The notes under the pieces: generated by a model
Told to the model about the DNA's origin: nothing
Seen by the model: only the letters and a program-made list of their open reading frames with translations
The model's database searches: none
Program-made: the position numbers and the translations under genes
DNA from: Spirochaetia bacterium
Lineage (GTDB): Bacteria > Spirochaetota > Leptospiria > Turneriellales > JAOUOS01
Assembly (NCBI GenBank): GCA_029880265.1
Contig: JAOUOT010000010.1
Span: 1-64,000 of the forward strand
Length of the DNA: 64,000 nt
Direction: 5' to 3'
Shown: in pieces, positions 31,692 through 39,761 of the stretch
Numbering within the stretch: the stretch's first letter is position 1
Layout: each line of letters starts with the position of its first letter

Positions 31692-31699
31692 TGGGTTTA

Positions 31700-31885
31700 T
31701 TTTATAACTTTTTTCACCCTGCCGGGTACGAGCAAAAAAGTTTTTCAAAAACATAATTTACTTTCTTTCTTTTTTTTGTAAAAAAGAAAGAAAGTAACAA
31801 AGAAAGAAAAAACCCGCTCCGCTGTGCCTCGTGCACAGAGTCGCTCCGGTGGCGCGTACATCCTTGTACGCGCGGGTACTGAAAT
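31700..31885. repeat. Structured interspersed repeat, copy A
   Basis: ACCCGctccg[CTGTGC ctcgt GCACAG]agtcgctccggtggc[GCGTACA tcct TGTACGC]gCGGGT, preceded by an A/G- and T/C-rich inverted segment. Confidence 0.7.
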
Positions 31886-31958
31886 AATATTTTGTTAAAA
31901 AGTTAAAAACGACACACTCATGTCGCGCGGGGTTTTCTATTTTTTGTATAATAAAAAT

Positions 31959-32070
31959 ATGAAACCGTTTTCAGAAGAAATAAAAGATTTTATTAAAAAC
32001 GAAAACTGGATATTTGCCAAGACATACGCTAAAACATGGCCGCATGAATATATCATTCGCGACAGGGTTA
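31959..32070 (+). pseudogene. Truncated N-terminus of small TA-neighbourhood protein (KTYAKTWPHEYI...)
   Basis: MKPFSEEIKDFIKNENWIFAKTYAKTWPHEYIIRDRVR, then sequence unlike the rest. Confidence 0.45.
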
Positions 32071-32133
32071 GGCTTTCAATTAAAATAATAATTGCTTTAC
32101 TTTCAGCTCATATGTTTCTTATATACTACAATA

Positions 32134-32363
32134 ATGAAAAAAATAAGAATATATTTAGATACTTCTGTTATAGGCGGTTGTTTTGATGAAGAGTTTAAAG
32201 AATATTCAACACGATTAATAAATGAAATAGAAAACTCGATTAAGCAAGGCGTTATATCAGATATTACAATTCGAGAACTTCAATATGCGCCATCAATTTA
32301 AGAATGGGTTATAAAACACTGGCAATATATTCGCCGCGAGAGGTGCTTGAAAATGAAGAATAA
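32134..32363 (+). pseudogene. PIN-domain toxin with central deletion
   Basis: MKKIRIYLDTSVIGGCFDEEFKEYSTRLINEI...VISDITIRELQYAPSI* and, in another frame, NLRMGYKTLAIYSPREVLENEE*; central PIN catalytic region missing. Confidence 0.7.
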
Positions 32364-32529
32364 AAAAGATTTTGACTGCGTCAAAATGAAAAATGATATC
32401 CAGAGTACGTTATATGAAGAACATAAAGATTTAAATTTTAAAGAATACATAAAAAATATTTCAGAAGAAGCGAAAAGATCAGATTTGTATAAAGAAATTA
32501 TGAAAAAGAAAACCGTTTCTCAGTCATAG
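32353..32529 (+). CDS. Small antitoxin-like protein downstream of PIN remnant
   Basis: MKNKKDFDCVKMKNDIQSTLYEEHKDLNFKEYIKNISEEAKRSD. Confidence 0.55.
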   Translation: MKNKKDFDCVKMKNDIQSTLYEEHKDLNFKEYIKNISEEAKRSDLYKEIMKKKTVSQS

Positions 32530-32559
32530 TATTACTTCTGCGAGGTCAGAACAACCGGC

Positions 32560-32812
32560 CGGGGTTTATAACTTTTTAGTAAAAAGTTAGCCAAAACAAT
32601 TTTGCAACCCATTTCTTTTTCACCCTTCGGGTACGCGGTGTAAAAGAAACAGGTGGCGGCCAAAGACTTGTGCTGGCGAAGCCAGTGAAAACCCGCTCCG
32701 CTGTTCATCCCCTCGACTTCGCATGGCTTCGCCAACTTCGTAACGGGACGAGCCATGAACAGAGTCGCTCCGGTGGCGCCATGCATCCTTGCATGCGCGG
32801 GAGTTCTAAACA
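32560..32812. repeat. Structured interspersed repeat, copy B
   Basis: CCCGctccg[CTGTTCAT ... ATGAACAG]agtcgctccggtggcgc[CATGCA tcct TGCATG]cGCGGG; same conserved linkers as copy A, different stem sequences. Confidence 0.7.
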
Positions 32813-33012
32813 GCAAGTCTCAATTTTTCTTCTTCAATTGATTTGACTGACTTTTGAATAAGAGCCAACGCATTTTCTTCAAAAACAGGCTCGCCGCATT
32901 GTACGCATACAAAAGCAGGTAACGCATTATAGTGAATCTGATAGTCTTTTCTTTCAACGGTAAAGGGCGCTGTTTTTTTTTCAAGTTTGCCTTTACAAAA
33001 AATATATTCCAT
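32806..33012 (-). CDS. YgiT/MqsA-type zinc-finger protein
   Basis: IHYNALPAFVCVQCGEPVFEENALALIQKSVKSIEEEKLRLAV. Confidence 0.75.
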   Translation of the reverse strand: MEYIFCKGKLEKKTAPFTVERKDYQIHYNALPAFVCVQCGEPVFEENALALIQKSVKSIEEEKLRLAV

Positions 33013-33061
33013 TTTATTTTCTCATTTTGTAATCATTTGACCATCTATTTAATTTACCGAA

Positions 33062-33388
33062 TTATACATTTTGATCGCCTTTAACTCTATCTTTAAGCTG
33101 TTTCTCTACATAATCGGGATCTCTGTGCGCATGCGTTACCGCCATGATTTTAATCTCTAGTTTACTTTCATGATAATAAATTAAAAAAGGAAATCTTGGT
33201 ATTAATATTTTTCGTATACCTTCATAACATTCGACGCCTGCGGCCGGATATCTGGAAATTGTTAATAATGTTTCATCTATCTCAAGTATAAATTCTTCGC
33301 CCAAGCCGATGTGTTTATCTTCATACCATGAATATATAATCTCTAAATCTTTTACCGCAAAGTCAGATAAATTAATGTTCTTTATCAC
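33062..33388 (-). CDS. RelE/ParE family toxin
   Basis: DFAVKDLEIIYSWYEDKHIGLGEEFILEIDETLLTISRYPAAGVECYEGIRKILIPRFPFLIYYH. Confidence 0.88.
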   Translation of the reverse strand: MIKNINLSDFAVKDLEIIYSWYEDKHIGLGEEFILEIDETLLTISRYPAAGVECYEGIRKILIPRFPFLIYYHESKLEIKIMAVTHAHRDPDYVEKQLKDRVKGDQNV

Positions 33389-33602
33389 CTAATAGCCTTT
33401 TCTTTACAGTTTCCCATGATTGAAAACCGGCCTTTCCCGATTTTATTGCTGAAAGTCTCTCATCAAGCATTACTTTATGAGAGACTGGGATTTTTTCATT
33501 GATAACATTTTCAGCTATATCATCCCAGAGTGAATCTAATATTGCAAATTTTGTATTGATATCCTGCCTTTTTATTTCTTCAAGCGCGCTTTCTATACTC
33601 AT
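33372..33602 (-). CDS. Addiction module antitoxin
   Basis: ILDSLWDDIAENVINEKIPVSHKVMLDERLSAIKSGKAGFQSWETVKKRL; overlaps toxin start. Confidence 0.85.
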   Translation of the reverse strand: MSIESALEEIKRQDINTKFAILDSLWDDIAENVINEKIPVSHKVMLDERLSAIKSGKAGFQSWETVKKRLLGDKEH

Positions 33603-33647
33603 AATAACTATTATACTAAATTGAGATGAAGTTGTAAAGTAAATTGC

Positions 33648-33770
33648 AGGTGTTGGTTTAACTTTTTTGTTAAAAAGTTCGGGATGGTTTTTGACGCGAT
33701 TAGAGAATTACAAAATCACCCTGATGGTACGCGGTTGCCAGAGAAGAAGAAACGGAAAATTGGCTTTGAT
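33648..33770. repeat. Partial copy C of the structured repeat (left part only)
   Basis: GGTTTAACTTTTTTGTTAAAAAGTT...CACCCTGATGGTACGCGGT...AGAAGAAAC resembles left part of copy B. Confidence 0.4.
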
Positions 33771-33785
33771 TAGGAAAAAGTTAAT

Positions 33786-33829
33786 TTTTTTTGTTAGCCA
33801 CGGGTTTAAACCCGTGGCTAACAAAAAAA
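33786..33829. repeat. 44-bp perfect palindrome
   Basis: TTTTTTTGTTAGCCACGGGTTTAAACCCGTGGCTAACAAAAAAA. Confidence 0.9.
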
Positions 33830-34001
33830 CAATCCTGTCTTATTCTGCCCGATGTATATTGATGTAATTTCTCTCGACAAATTATAAAAAATAAAAAATA
33901 AGACATCTATTTAAGAACAATGAAAACGGTATTGTCTATAAATAAGGTTACAATTCGTTTAACCTCTGAACGTTAGAAACATTATTTAAAAGGAATATAT
34001 T

Positions 34002-34253
34002 ATGGCAAAAACAGAAGTAATAAAAAATGAAATATATGAAATACTTAACCATGTAAAAAAACTCGATATGTCAAAGCTGTACTTTGATTATGATAAAGAA
34101 GCCGATGTCATGTACGTGTCTTTTGAAAAACCGCAAAAGTCTGATAATTCTGAACTTATGGAAGACGGTACTATTTTAAGATATTTCAAAAATAAAATTG
34201 TCGGGTTGACAATCATGAATTACAGTAAAAGAAATCTGGTATCACAAACTTAA
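34002..34253 (+). CDS. DUF2283 family protein
   Basis: LYFDYDKEADVMYVSFEKPQKSDNSELMEDGTILRYFKNKIVGLTIMN. Confidence 0.85.
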   Translation: MAKTEVIKNEIYEILNHVKKLDMSKLYFDYDKEADVMYVSFEKPQKSDNSELMEDGTILRYFKNKIVGLTIMNYSKRNLVSQT

Positions 34254-34274
34254 GCATATTCTTTCATAGTAAAT

Positions 34275-34394
34275 ATGGCAAACCGCGATTTAGAACAAAT
34301 GTCAAAATTCAGCGATAAATGGTCGTTCATGTATTTTGAGAAAGACCCATGTGTTTATCGGCAATATGAACGCGAGCAAAAGAAAGAAAAGTAA
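34275..34394 (+). CDS. Small hypothetical protein (39 aa)
   Basis: Manual translation MANRDLEQMSKFSDKWSFMYFEKDPCVYRQYEREQKKEK*; tight spacing to neighbours. Confidence 0.45.
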   Translation: MANRDLEQMSKFSDKWSFMYFEKDPCVYRQYEREQKKEK

Positions 34395-34398
34395 TAAT

Positions 34399-34731
34399 AT
34401 GCAAAAATTAAGAATTGTTCCTATTTCAGAACTTAAAGAAAAATATACAGAAAAATTAATTCGTGAGATTTTATTTATACTTTCAAATTTAGAAGATTTT
34501 GTTCCCGCGGCAGATTTGAAAGGCAAGACAGAAACCACGCCTCTTGAAAAATTATTAGAATATAACCGTGAACCATTTTTTTATTTTGAATCAATAAGAA
34601 AAAGAAAAGATAATATAATCGCGCTCATTGGCCACGGTATTGATTTAGCGGCCATGGGCGAAAGATTTGTTTTCAAGAAAACAGAAGAAGGCTTAAAATT
34701 AATTTCCAGAGACGCTCTATGGCTATCTTGA
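34399..34731 (+). CDS. Hypothetical protein (110 aa)
   Basis: MQKLRIVPISELKEKYTEKLIREILFILSNLEDFVPAADLKGK...RDALWLS; start trimmed relative to ORF track. Confidence 0.5.
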   Translation: MQKLRIVPISELKEKYTEKLIREILFILSNLEDFVPAADLKGKTETTPLEKLLEYNREPFFYFESIRKRKDNIIALIGHGIDLAAMGERFVFKKTEEGLKLISRDALWLS

Positions 34732-34774
34732 GCCTTTAATGTTCTTTGACAACTTACTATACAAGTATTTCTAA

Positions 34775-34801
34775 ATTTTCCACACCCGTGGGGATGAATA
34801 G
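34775..34801 (+). other. Solitary CRISPR-repeat-like sequence (type I-E-like), no array
   Basis: ATTTTCCACACCCGTGGGGATGAATAG, preceded by AT-rich GTTCTTTGACAACTTACTATACAAG. Confidence 0.35.
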
Positions 34802-34840
34802 GCAAAATCCCGCTGGCATTTGCCATAATGCCGGGCGGCG

Positions 34841-34932
34841 TCTCGACTCCGCTCGACAACCATGTTACTAGCCGAAAATTTAAAAGAGTAGTAGTCATCG
34901 AGCGGCGCCTTGGTCATCGAGCGGAGTCGAGA
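34841..34932. repeat. Inverted repeat, 16-bp perfect arms
   Basis: TCTCGACTCCGCTCGA (34841-34856) / TCGAGCGGAGTCGAGA (34917-34932). Confidence 0.85.
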
Positions 34933-35005
34933 TGACCCGCTAAGGTGAAAAAGAAATGGCTGGCAAATCTATTTTATAAAACTTTTAACATAATAAAAGT
35001 TTTAG

Positions 35006-35407
35006 TTAATCTCTGATTCTGTTTACTTTCGTTTTTGCCGTAAGAAGCGGAATAAAATAATCTCTGTGAAACCACATTAGAAAAACCTGCATGCCGGCTA
35101 CCACGAGCCCCATAGGAATGCCCGAAGGGTTCAGAAAAATATGAAGCAGTAAGATATTTACGACAATGGGGGCCAGCACAATAAGAGCAAGGGGAACAAA
35201 TGTTCTTGCTATAAGAAGCCCTCCGCATACGATTTCTACGATTCTCACAAAGTCCATAAAATAACCGCTCAGGCTCATTGCTTCTAAAAAGACTTTTGCT
35301 TTTAAAGAAGCGGGCGGCGGCGATACGAAATGAAAAAAATGATTTAAACCCATAAATACAAAAATTCCGCCAAATAAAATTTGAATAACCAGTATTGTGT
35401 ATTTCAT
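35006..35407 (-). CDS. DoxX-like small membrane protein
   Basis: Four-helix protein QILFGGIFVFMGLNHFFHF...IVEIVCGGLLIARTFVPLALIVLAPIVVNILLLHIFL. Confidence 0.8.
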   Translation of the reverse strand: MKYTILVIQILFGGIFVFMGLNHFFHFVSPPPASLKAKVFLEAMSLSGYFMDFVRIVEIVCGGLLIARTFVPLALIVLAPIVVNILLLHIFLNPSGIPMGLVVAGMQVFLMWFHRDYFIPLLTAKTKVNRIRD

Positions 35408-35447
35408 AATATAGCATAGTGCAGGTATCAGATGTCAGGGGTCAAGT

Positions 35448-35879
35448 TTATTTTACCAAAAAACCTATTACCTGCGTATAGTCTGAAGACATATTTTTGC
35501 CCTCTGCGCTTGAAACAAGATTTGTAACTTTTATTTTATACGTGCTTCCTGAAAGAAGCGAGATATTTGGATAAAAAATAAATTTCGTGTCGTTATCGCT
35601 CGCCAAAGGGTCGCCGTTAAAGGGCGCGCAGGTTGCAAAGTCGTCGTCTGAAATTTGAATCGTTCCGAAGCAATCGGTTGTAGCGTCATGATTTCCAAAA
35701 ATTGTATCTTTGCTCATAGGCTCGTTAAAAGATACGGCAACCGATGTCGAGCACTGAACGTTTAATTGACCGTCATCGGGGGTAGTCTCTGTAACCATTG
35801 TCTCTGAAAAATAGAGATTTGTACATTGGGCAAGCCAAAAAGGCAAGAGTATGCCAAGTTTCCATTTTTTAATTCTCAT
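35448..35879 (-). CDS. Ig-like (SbsA/Big_5-type) putative secreted protein
   Basis: TTPDDGQLNVQCSTSVAVSFNEPMSKDTI...FIFYPNISLLSGSTYKIKVTNLV. Confidence 0.75.
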   Translation of the reverse strand: MRIKKWKLGILLPFWLAQCTNLYFSETMVTETTPDDGQLNVQCSTSVAVSFNEPMSKDTIFGNHDATTDCFGTIQISDDDFATCAPFNGDPLASDNDTKFIFYPNISLLSGSTYKIKVTNLVSSAEGKNMSSDYTQVIGFLVK

Positions 35880-36173
35880 AAGTTTTCTTTTTTTTTATCT
35901 CCTCGTCGTTTAATTTCATAAATAATATCAAAATATCTAAAATGCGACAATAAAATCATGTGAAATTCTTTAAAAATGATTTTTTTTCTAAATGGGACAT
36001 AATTTTTCTTGTCATATTAAATTACAAAATTATAATATCCAGCTGACTTAAAACGACTAGAGAATTAAAGAACGATAAAAACTTGCGGCATACGCTTGTT
36101 TCTCTGGCCCAGAAAACAAAATAATAACAGCGTAACAATTAATTAAATATGAAAATGCATAAACGGGGGGCAT

Positions 36174-39100
36174 ATGAAAATTAAAAGACATTTTACCAAG
36201 GCAAATCAAGATATTTATAAAAATATATTATTTGAAAAAAGGCGTTCGCAGATAAAAAACGCCGACAGCTCGCTTCTTTATGAGGTAAGCGATGTAGAAG
36301 TTCCGTCGTTCTGGTCGCAGGTTGCGACAGATATTCTGGCGCAAAAATACTTTCGAAAAGCGGGAATTCCCAAGTTTAGAAGAAAAGTTCCTGAAGAAGG
36401 TATGCCCGAATGGCTTCAAAAAAGCGAGCCCGAAGAAGAGGCCTTAAAGAATCTTCCTGAAGAAGAAAGATATACGCGTGAAACAAGCGTAAAAGAAATT
36501 GTTCACCGCCTTGCCGGAACCTGGACATACTGGGGGTATAAGCACAAGTATTTTGATACTGAAGAAGACGCAAGAGCCTTTTATGACGAACTTAGATATA
36601 TGCTTACATATCAAATGGCGGCTCCCAATTCGCCGCAATGGTTTAATACCGGTTTAAACTGGGCATACGGTATAGACGGGCCGTCGCAGGGGCATTTTTA
36701 TGTAGATCCTGTAAGTAAAAAAATGGTCAAATCAAAATCGGCCTATGAACATCCTCAGCCCCATGCGTGCTTTATACAGTCAATTGACGATGATTTGGTA
36801 AATGAAAACGGTATTATGGATTTATGGGTGCGCGAAGCAAGACTATTTAAGTATGGCTCGGGCACGGGAACAAATTTTTCGTCTTTAAGGGGCAAAGACG
36901 AACCCTTGTCTGGCGGCGGTAAAAGTTCGGGCATGATGAGTTTCTTAAAAATCGGAGACGCGGCTGCAGGTGCCATAAAATCGGGCGGCACCACGCGAAG
37001 AGCGGCTAAGATGGTCGTGCTTGATATAGATCATCCCGATATTGAAGATTTCATCAACTGGAAGGTCGTCGAAGAAGAAAAAGTCGCGGCTCTTGTTGCG
37101 GGGTCAAAACAGATAAAAAAATCTATCACAGAAATCATGCATGCAGTCGCCGGATGCAAAGAAAATCCCGAGTTGTTAGATATTAAGAAAAACCAGAAAT
37201 TAAAAACCGCTTTGATTACGGCCAGAGAAAAGAGCGTTCCCGACAGTTATATTCAGCGCCTTTTAGAGTACGCAAAGCAGGGGTATACCGATGTTGAGTT
37301 CCCCGAATATAACGCCGACTGGAACAGCGAAGCTTACCAGACCGTAAGCGGGCAGAATTCTAATAATTCTCTAAGGTTAAACAACGCTTTCTTAAAAGCT
37401 GTTGAAGAAGACAGAACATGGGATTTAATTCGCAGAAAAGACCGAAAAATAAGCAAAACGTTAAGAGCCCGCGATTTATTTAACCAGGTATCATACGCGG
37501 CATGGTCGTGCGCCGACCCCGGCGTTCAGTTTGACACCACTATCAACGAATGGCACACATGCCCTGAAGACGGCAGAATTAACGCTTCAAACCCTTGCAG
37601 CGAGTATATGTTTTTAGACGATACGGCGTGCAATCTTGCGTCTTTAAATTTATTGAAATTTTACGACGAAGAAAAGAACAAGATGAATCTTGACTCTTAT
37701 ACTTACGCGATTCGCTTGTGGACAACCGTGCTTGAAATCTCTGTTTTAATGGCGCAGTATCCTTCAGAGAAAGTTGCCGAACTTTCATATAAATTTAGAA
37801 CATTGGGCCTGGGTTATGCCAATCTTGGTTCTTTGCTTATGGTATCGGGCATTCCTTATAATTCAATGGCGGCAAACGCGATTACCGGATGTTTATCGGC
37901 AATTATGACCGCCGTAAGCTATAAAACAAGCGCCGAGATGGCAAAAGAACTCGGGGCCTTCGAAGGGTATAAAAGAAATAAAGAAAGCATGCTTCGGGTA
38001 ATGCGAAATCATAAAAGAGCCGCATATAGTTCAGACGCCAAAGAGTTTGAAGGCTTGAGTGTTCTTCCTACGGGCATCAGCGAAAAGGCGGCTCCTCAGT
38101 ACTTGTTAGACGAGGCAAAAAAGTCATGGGATGAAGCGGTGCAGTGGGGCGAACAATACGGATACCGTAATGCTCAAACAACTGCCATTGCCCCTACGGG
38201 TACGATAGGTCTTTTGATGGACTGCGACACTACGGGCATTGAGCCTGATTATGCGCTGGTAAAATATAAGACTCTGGCAGGCGGGGGATATTTTAAGATT
38301 GTGAACAAGTCTGTTCCTCAAGCTTTGAGTAAGCTTGGTTACGCAAAAGATGAAATAACCAAAATACAGGAATACATGATAGGCAGCGGAACATTTGAAA
38401 ACGCTCCTTATATTAATACAAAAACCTTAACAGAGGCAGGCTTTGATCTGGCAACCATTGAAAAAATGGAAAAAGCTCTTTCAACGGCTTTTGATTTAAG
38501 TTATGTGGTAAACAGATGGGTTGTTGAAGATTCGTTTTTAATCAATAATCTCAATATATCTGAAGAAATGTTTAAAGACCCTTCGTTTGATCTTCTGCGC
38601 CATTTGGGGTTTTCAGACGAGCAGATTCAAAAGGCAAGCGAAGTGATTTGCGGCACAATGATGATTGAAGGCGCTCCTTTTATTAAAAAAGAGCATCTGG
38701 CGGTTTTTGACTGCGCTCAAAAATGTGGTAAAACCGGCAAGCGATATATTCCCTATCAGGCGCATATTCAAATTATGGCGGCCGCCCAGCCTTTTATATC
38801 GGGGGCCATTTCAAAAACGGTAAACATGCCGCATGATTCGTCTATTGAAGACGTAAAAAACGCATATCTTTCTTCATGGAAGTTAATGCTGAAATCAAAC
38901 GCCTTATACCGCGACGGTTCGAAACTCTCGCAGCCTTTATCTTCTCTCGGCGAAAGCATATTCTCTGAACTTGAAGAAGATACTTCTGAAATACTTTCAT
39001 CGGCTGTTATGCAAAAATCAGAAATGCTTGCCGAAAAAGTAATTCAATATATCGCTCAAAGAAAGAAACTGCCTCAAAGAAGAAGCGGTTATACGCAAAA

Positions 39101-39731
39101 GGCCGTTATCGGCGGTCATAAGGTATATCTAAGAACGGGCGAATATGAAGACGGATCTCTTGGCGAAGTTTTTCTTGATATGTACAAAGAAGGGGCGGCC
39201 TTTAGAAGTTTAATGAACGGTTTTGCCATCGCGATATCGCTTGGCTTGCAGTACGGCGTTCCTCTTGAAGAGTTTGTTGAAGCTTTTGTTTTTACCAAAT
39301 TTGAGCCAAACGGTATCGTTCAGGGTAACGACCGCATTAAAATGACTACATCGATTATGGATTATATTTTTAGAGAACTTGCTATTACATATTTGGGCCG
39401 GCATGATTTAGGTCATGTGCTTCCCGAAGATTTGATTTCTGAAACGGCTAAAGATAAATCGATAAAAGAAGAAGTATCAAAAATTCCGTCGCCCGACGAC
39501 GATAATTTAAAAAAAAGCGTCTCTAAAACACCCGAGGGAAGCCCCGTTCTAAAGAAAACCGTTCTTGTTAAATCGAAGTCTTCGGTTCGCGAAGAGGCGG
39601 CTAAAATAAGAGAAGCGCGCCTGAAAGGCTATGAAGGCGAGATGTGTCCCGAATGCGGTCAAATGACCTTGGTAAGAAACGGTTCTTGTCTGAAATGCGA
39701 AACCTGCGGAGGCACCACGGGTTGTTCTTGA
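36174..39731 (+). CDS. nrdJ: Adenosylcobalamin-dependent ribonucleoside-diphosphate reductase
   Basis: [71 protein letters not shown]-terminal [28 protein letters not shown]. Confidence 0.96.
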   Translation: MKIKRHFTKANQDIYKNILFEKRRSQIKNADSSLLYEVSDVEVPSFWSQVATDILAQKYFRKAGIPKFRRKVPEEGMPEWLQKSEPEEEALKNLPEEERYTRETSVKEIVHRLAGTWTYWGYKHKYFDTEEDARAFYDELRYMLTYQMAAPNSPQWFNTGLNWAYGIDGPSQGHFYVDPVSKKMVKSKSAYEHPQPHACFIQSIDDDLVNENGIMDLWVREARLFKYGSGTGTNFSSLRGKDEPLSGGGKSSGMMSFLKIGDAAAGAIKSGGTTRRAAKMVVLDIDHPDIEDFINWKVVEEEKVAALVAGSKQIKKSITEIMHAVAGCKENPELLDIKKNQKLKTALITAREKSVPDSYIQRLLEYAKQGYTDVEFPEYNADWNSEAYQTVSGQNSNNSLRLNNAFLKAVEEDRTWDLIRRKDRKISKTLRARDLFNQVSYAAWSCADPGVQFDTTINEWHTCPEDGRINASNPCSEYMFLDDTACNLASLNLLKFYDEEKNKMNLDSYTYAIRLWTTVLEISVLMAQYPSEKVAELSYKFRTLGLGYANLGSLLMVSGIPYNSMAANAITGCLSAIMTAVSYKTSAEMAKELGAFEGYKRNKESMLRVMRNHKRAAYSSDAKEFEGLSVLPTGISEKAAPQYLLDEAKKSWDEAVQWGEQYGYRNAQTTAIAPTGTIGLLMDCDTTGIEPDYALVKYKTLAGGGYFKIVNKSVPQALSKLGYAKDEITKIQEYMIGSGTFENAPYINTKTLTEAGFDLATIEKMEKALSTAFDLSYVVNRWVVEDSFLINNLNISEEMFKDPSFDLLRHLGFSDEQIQKASEVICGTMMIEGAPFIKKEHLAVFDCAQKCGKTGKRYIPYQAHIQIMAAAQPFISGAISKTVNMPHDSSIEDVKNAYLSSWKLMLKSNALYRDGSKLSQPLSSLGESIFSELEEDTSEILSSAVMQKSEMLAEKVIQYIAQRKKLPQRRSGYTQKAVIGGHKVYLRTGEYEDGSLGEVFLDMYKEGAAFRSLMNGFAIAISLGLQYGVPLEEFVEAFVFTKFEPNGIVQGNDRIKMTTSIMDYIFRELAITYLGRHDLGHVLPEDLISETAKDKSIKEEVSKIPSPDDDNLKKSVSKTPEGSPVLKKTVLVKSKSSVREEAAKIREARLKGYEGEMCPECGQMTLVRNGSCLKCETCGGTTGCS

Positions 39732-39761
39732 CACGAGACAGTAGTCATGAAATAATATCTC

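Noticed and set aside
32532-32816. 94-aa ORF MLFRTPAHARMHGATGATLFMARP... as a protein-coding gene
   Set aside because: It is the translation of repeat copy B, including its hairpins; no support as a protein.
34775-34940. CRISPR array
   Set aside because: Only one repeat-like unit; no regularly spaced second repeat and no cas genes in the window.
35880-36173. Cobalamin riboswitch upstream of the B12-dependent RNR
   Set aside because: No B12-box-like sequence recognised; only a strong Shine-Dalgarno (GGGGGG) before the start.
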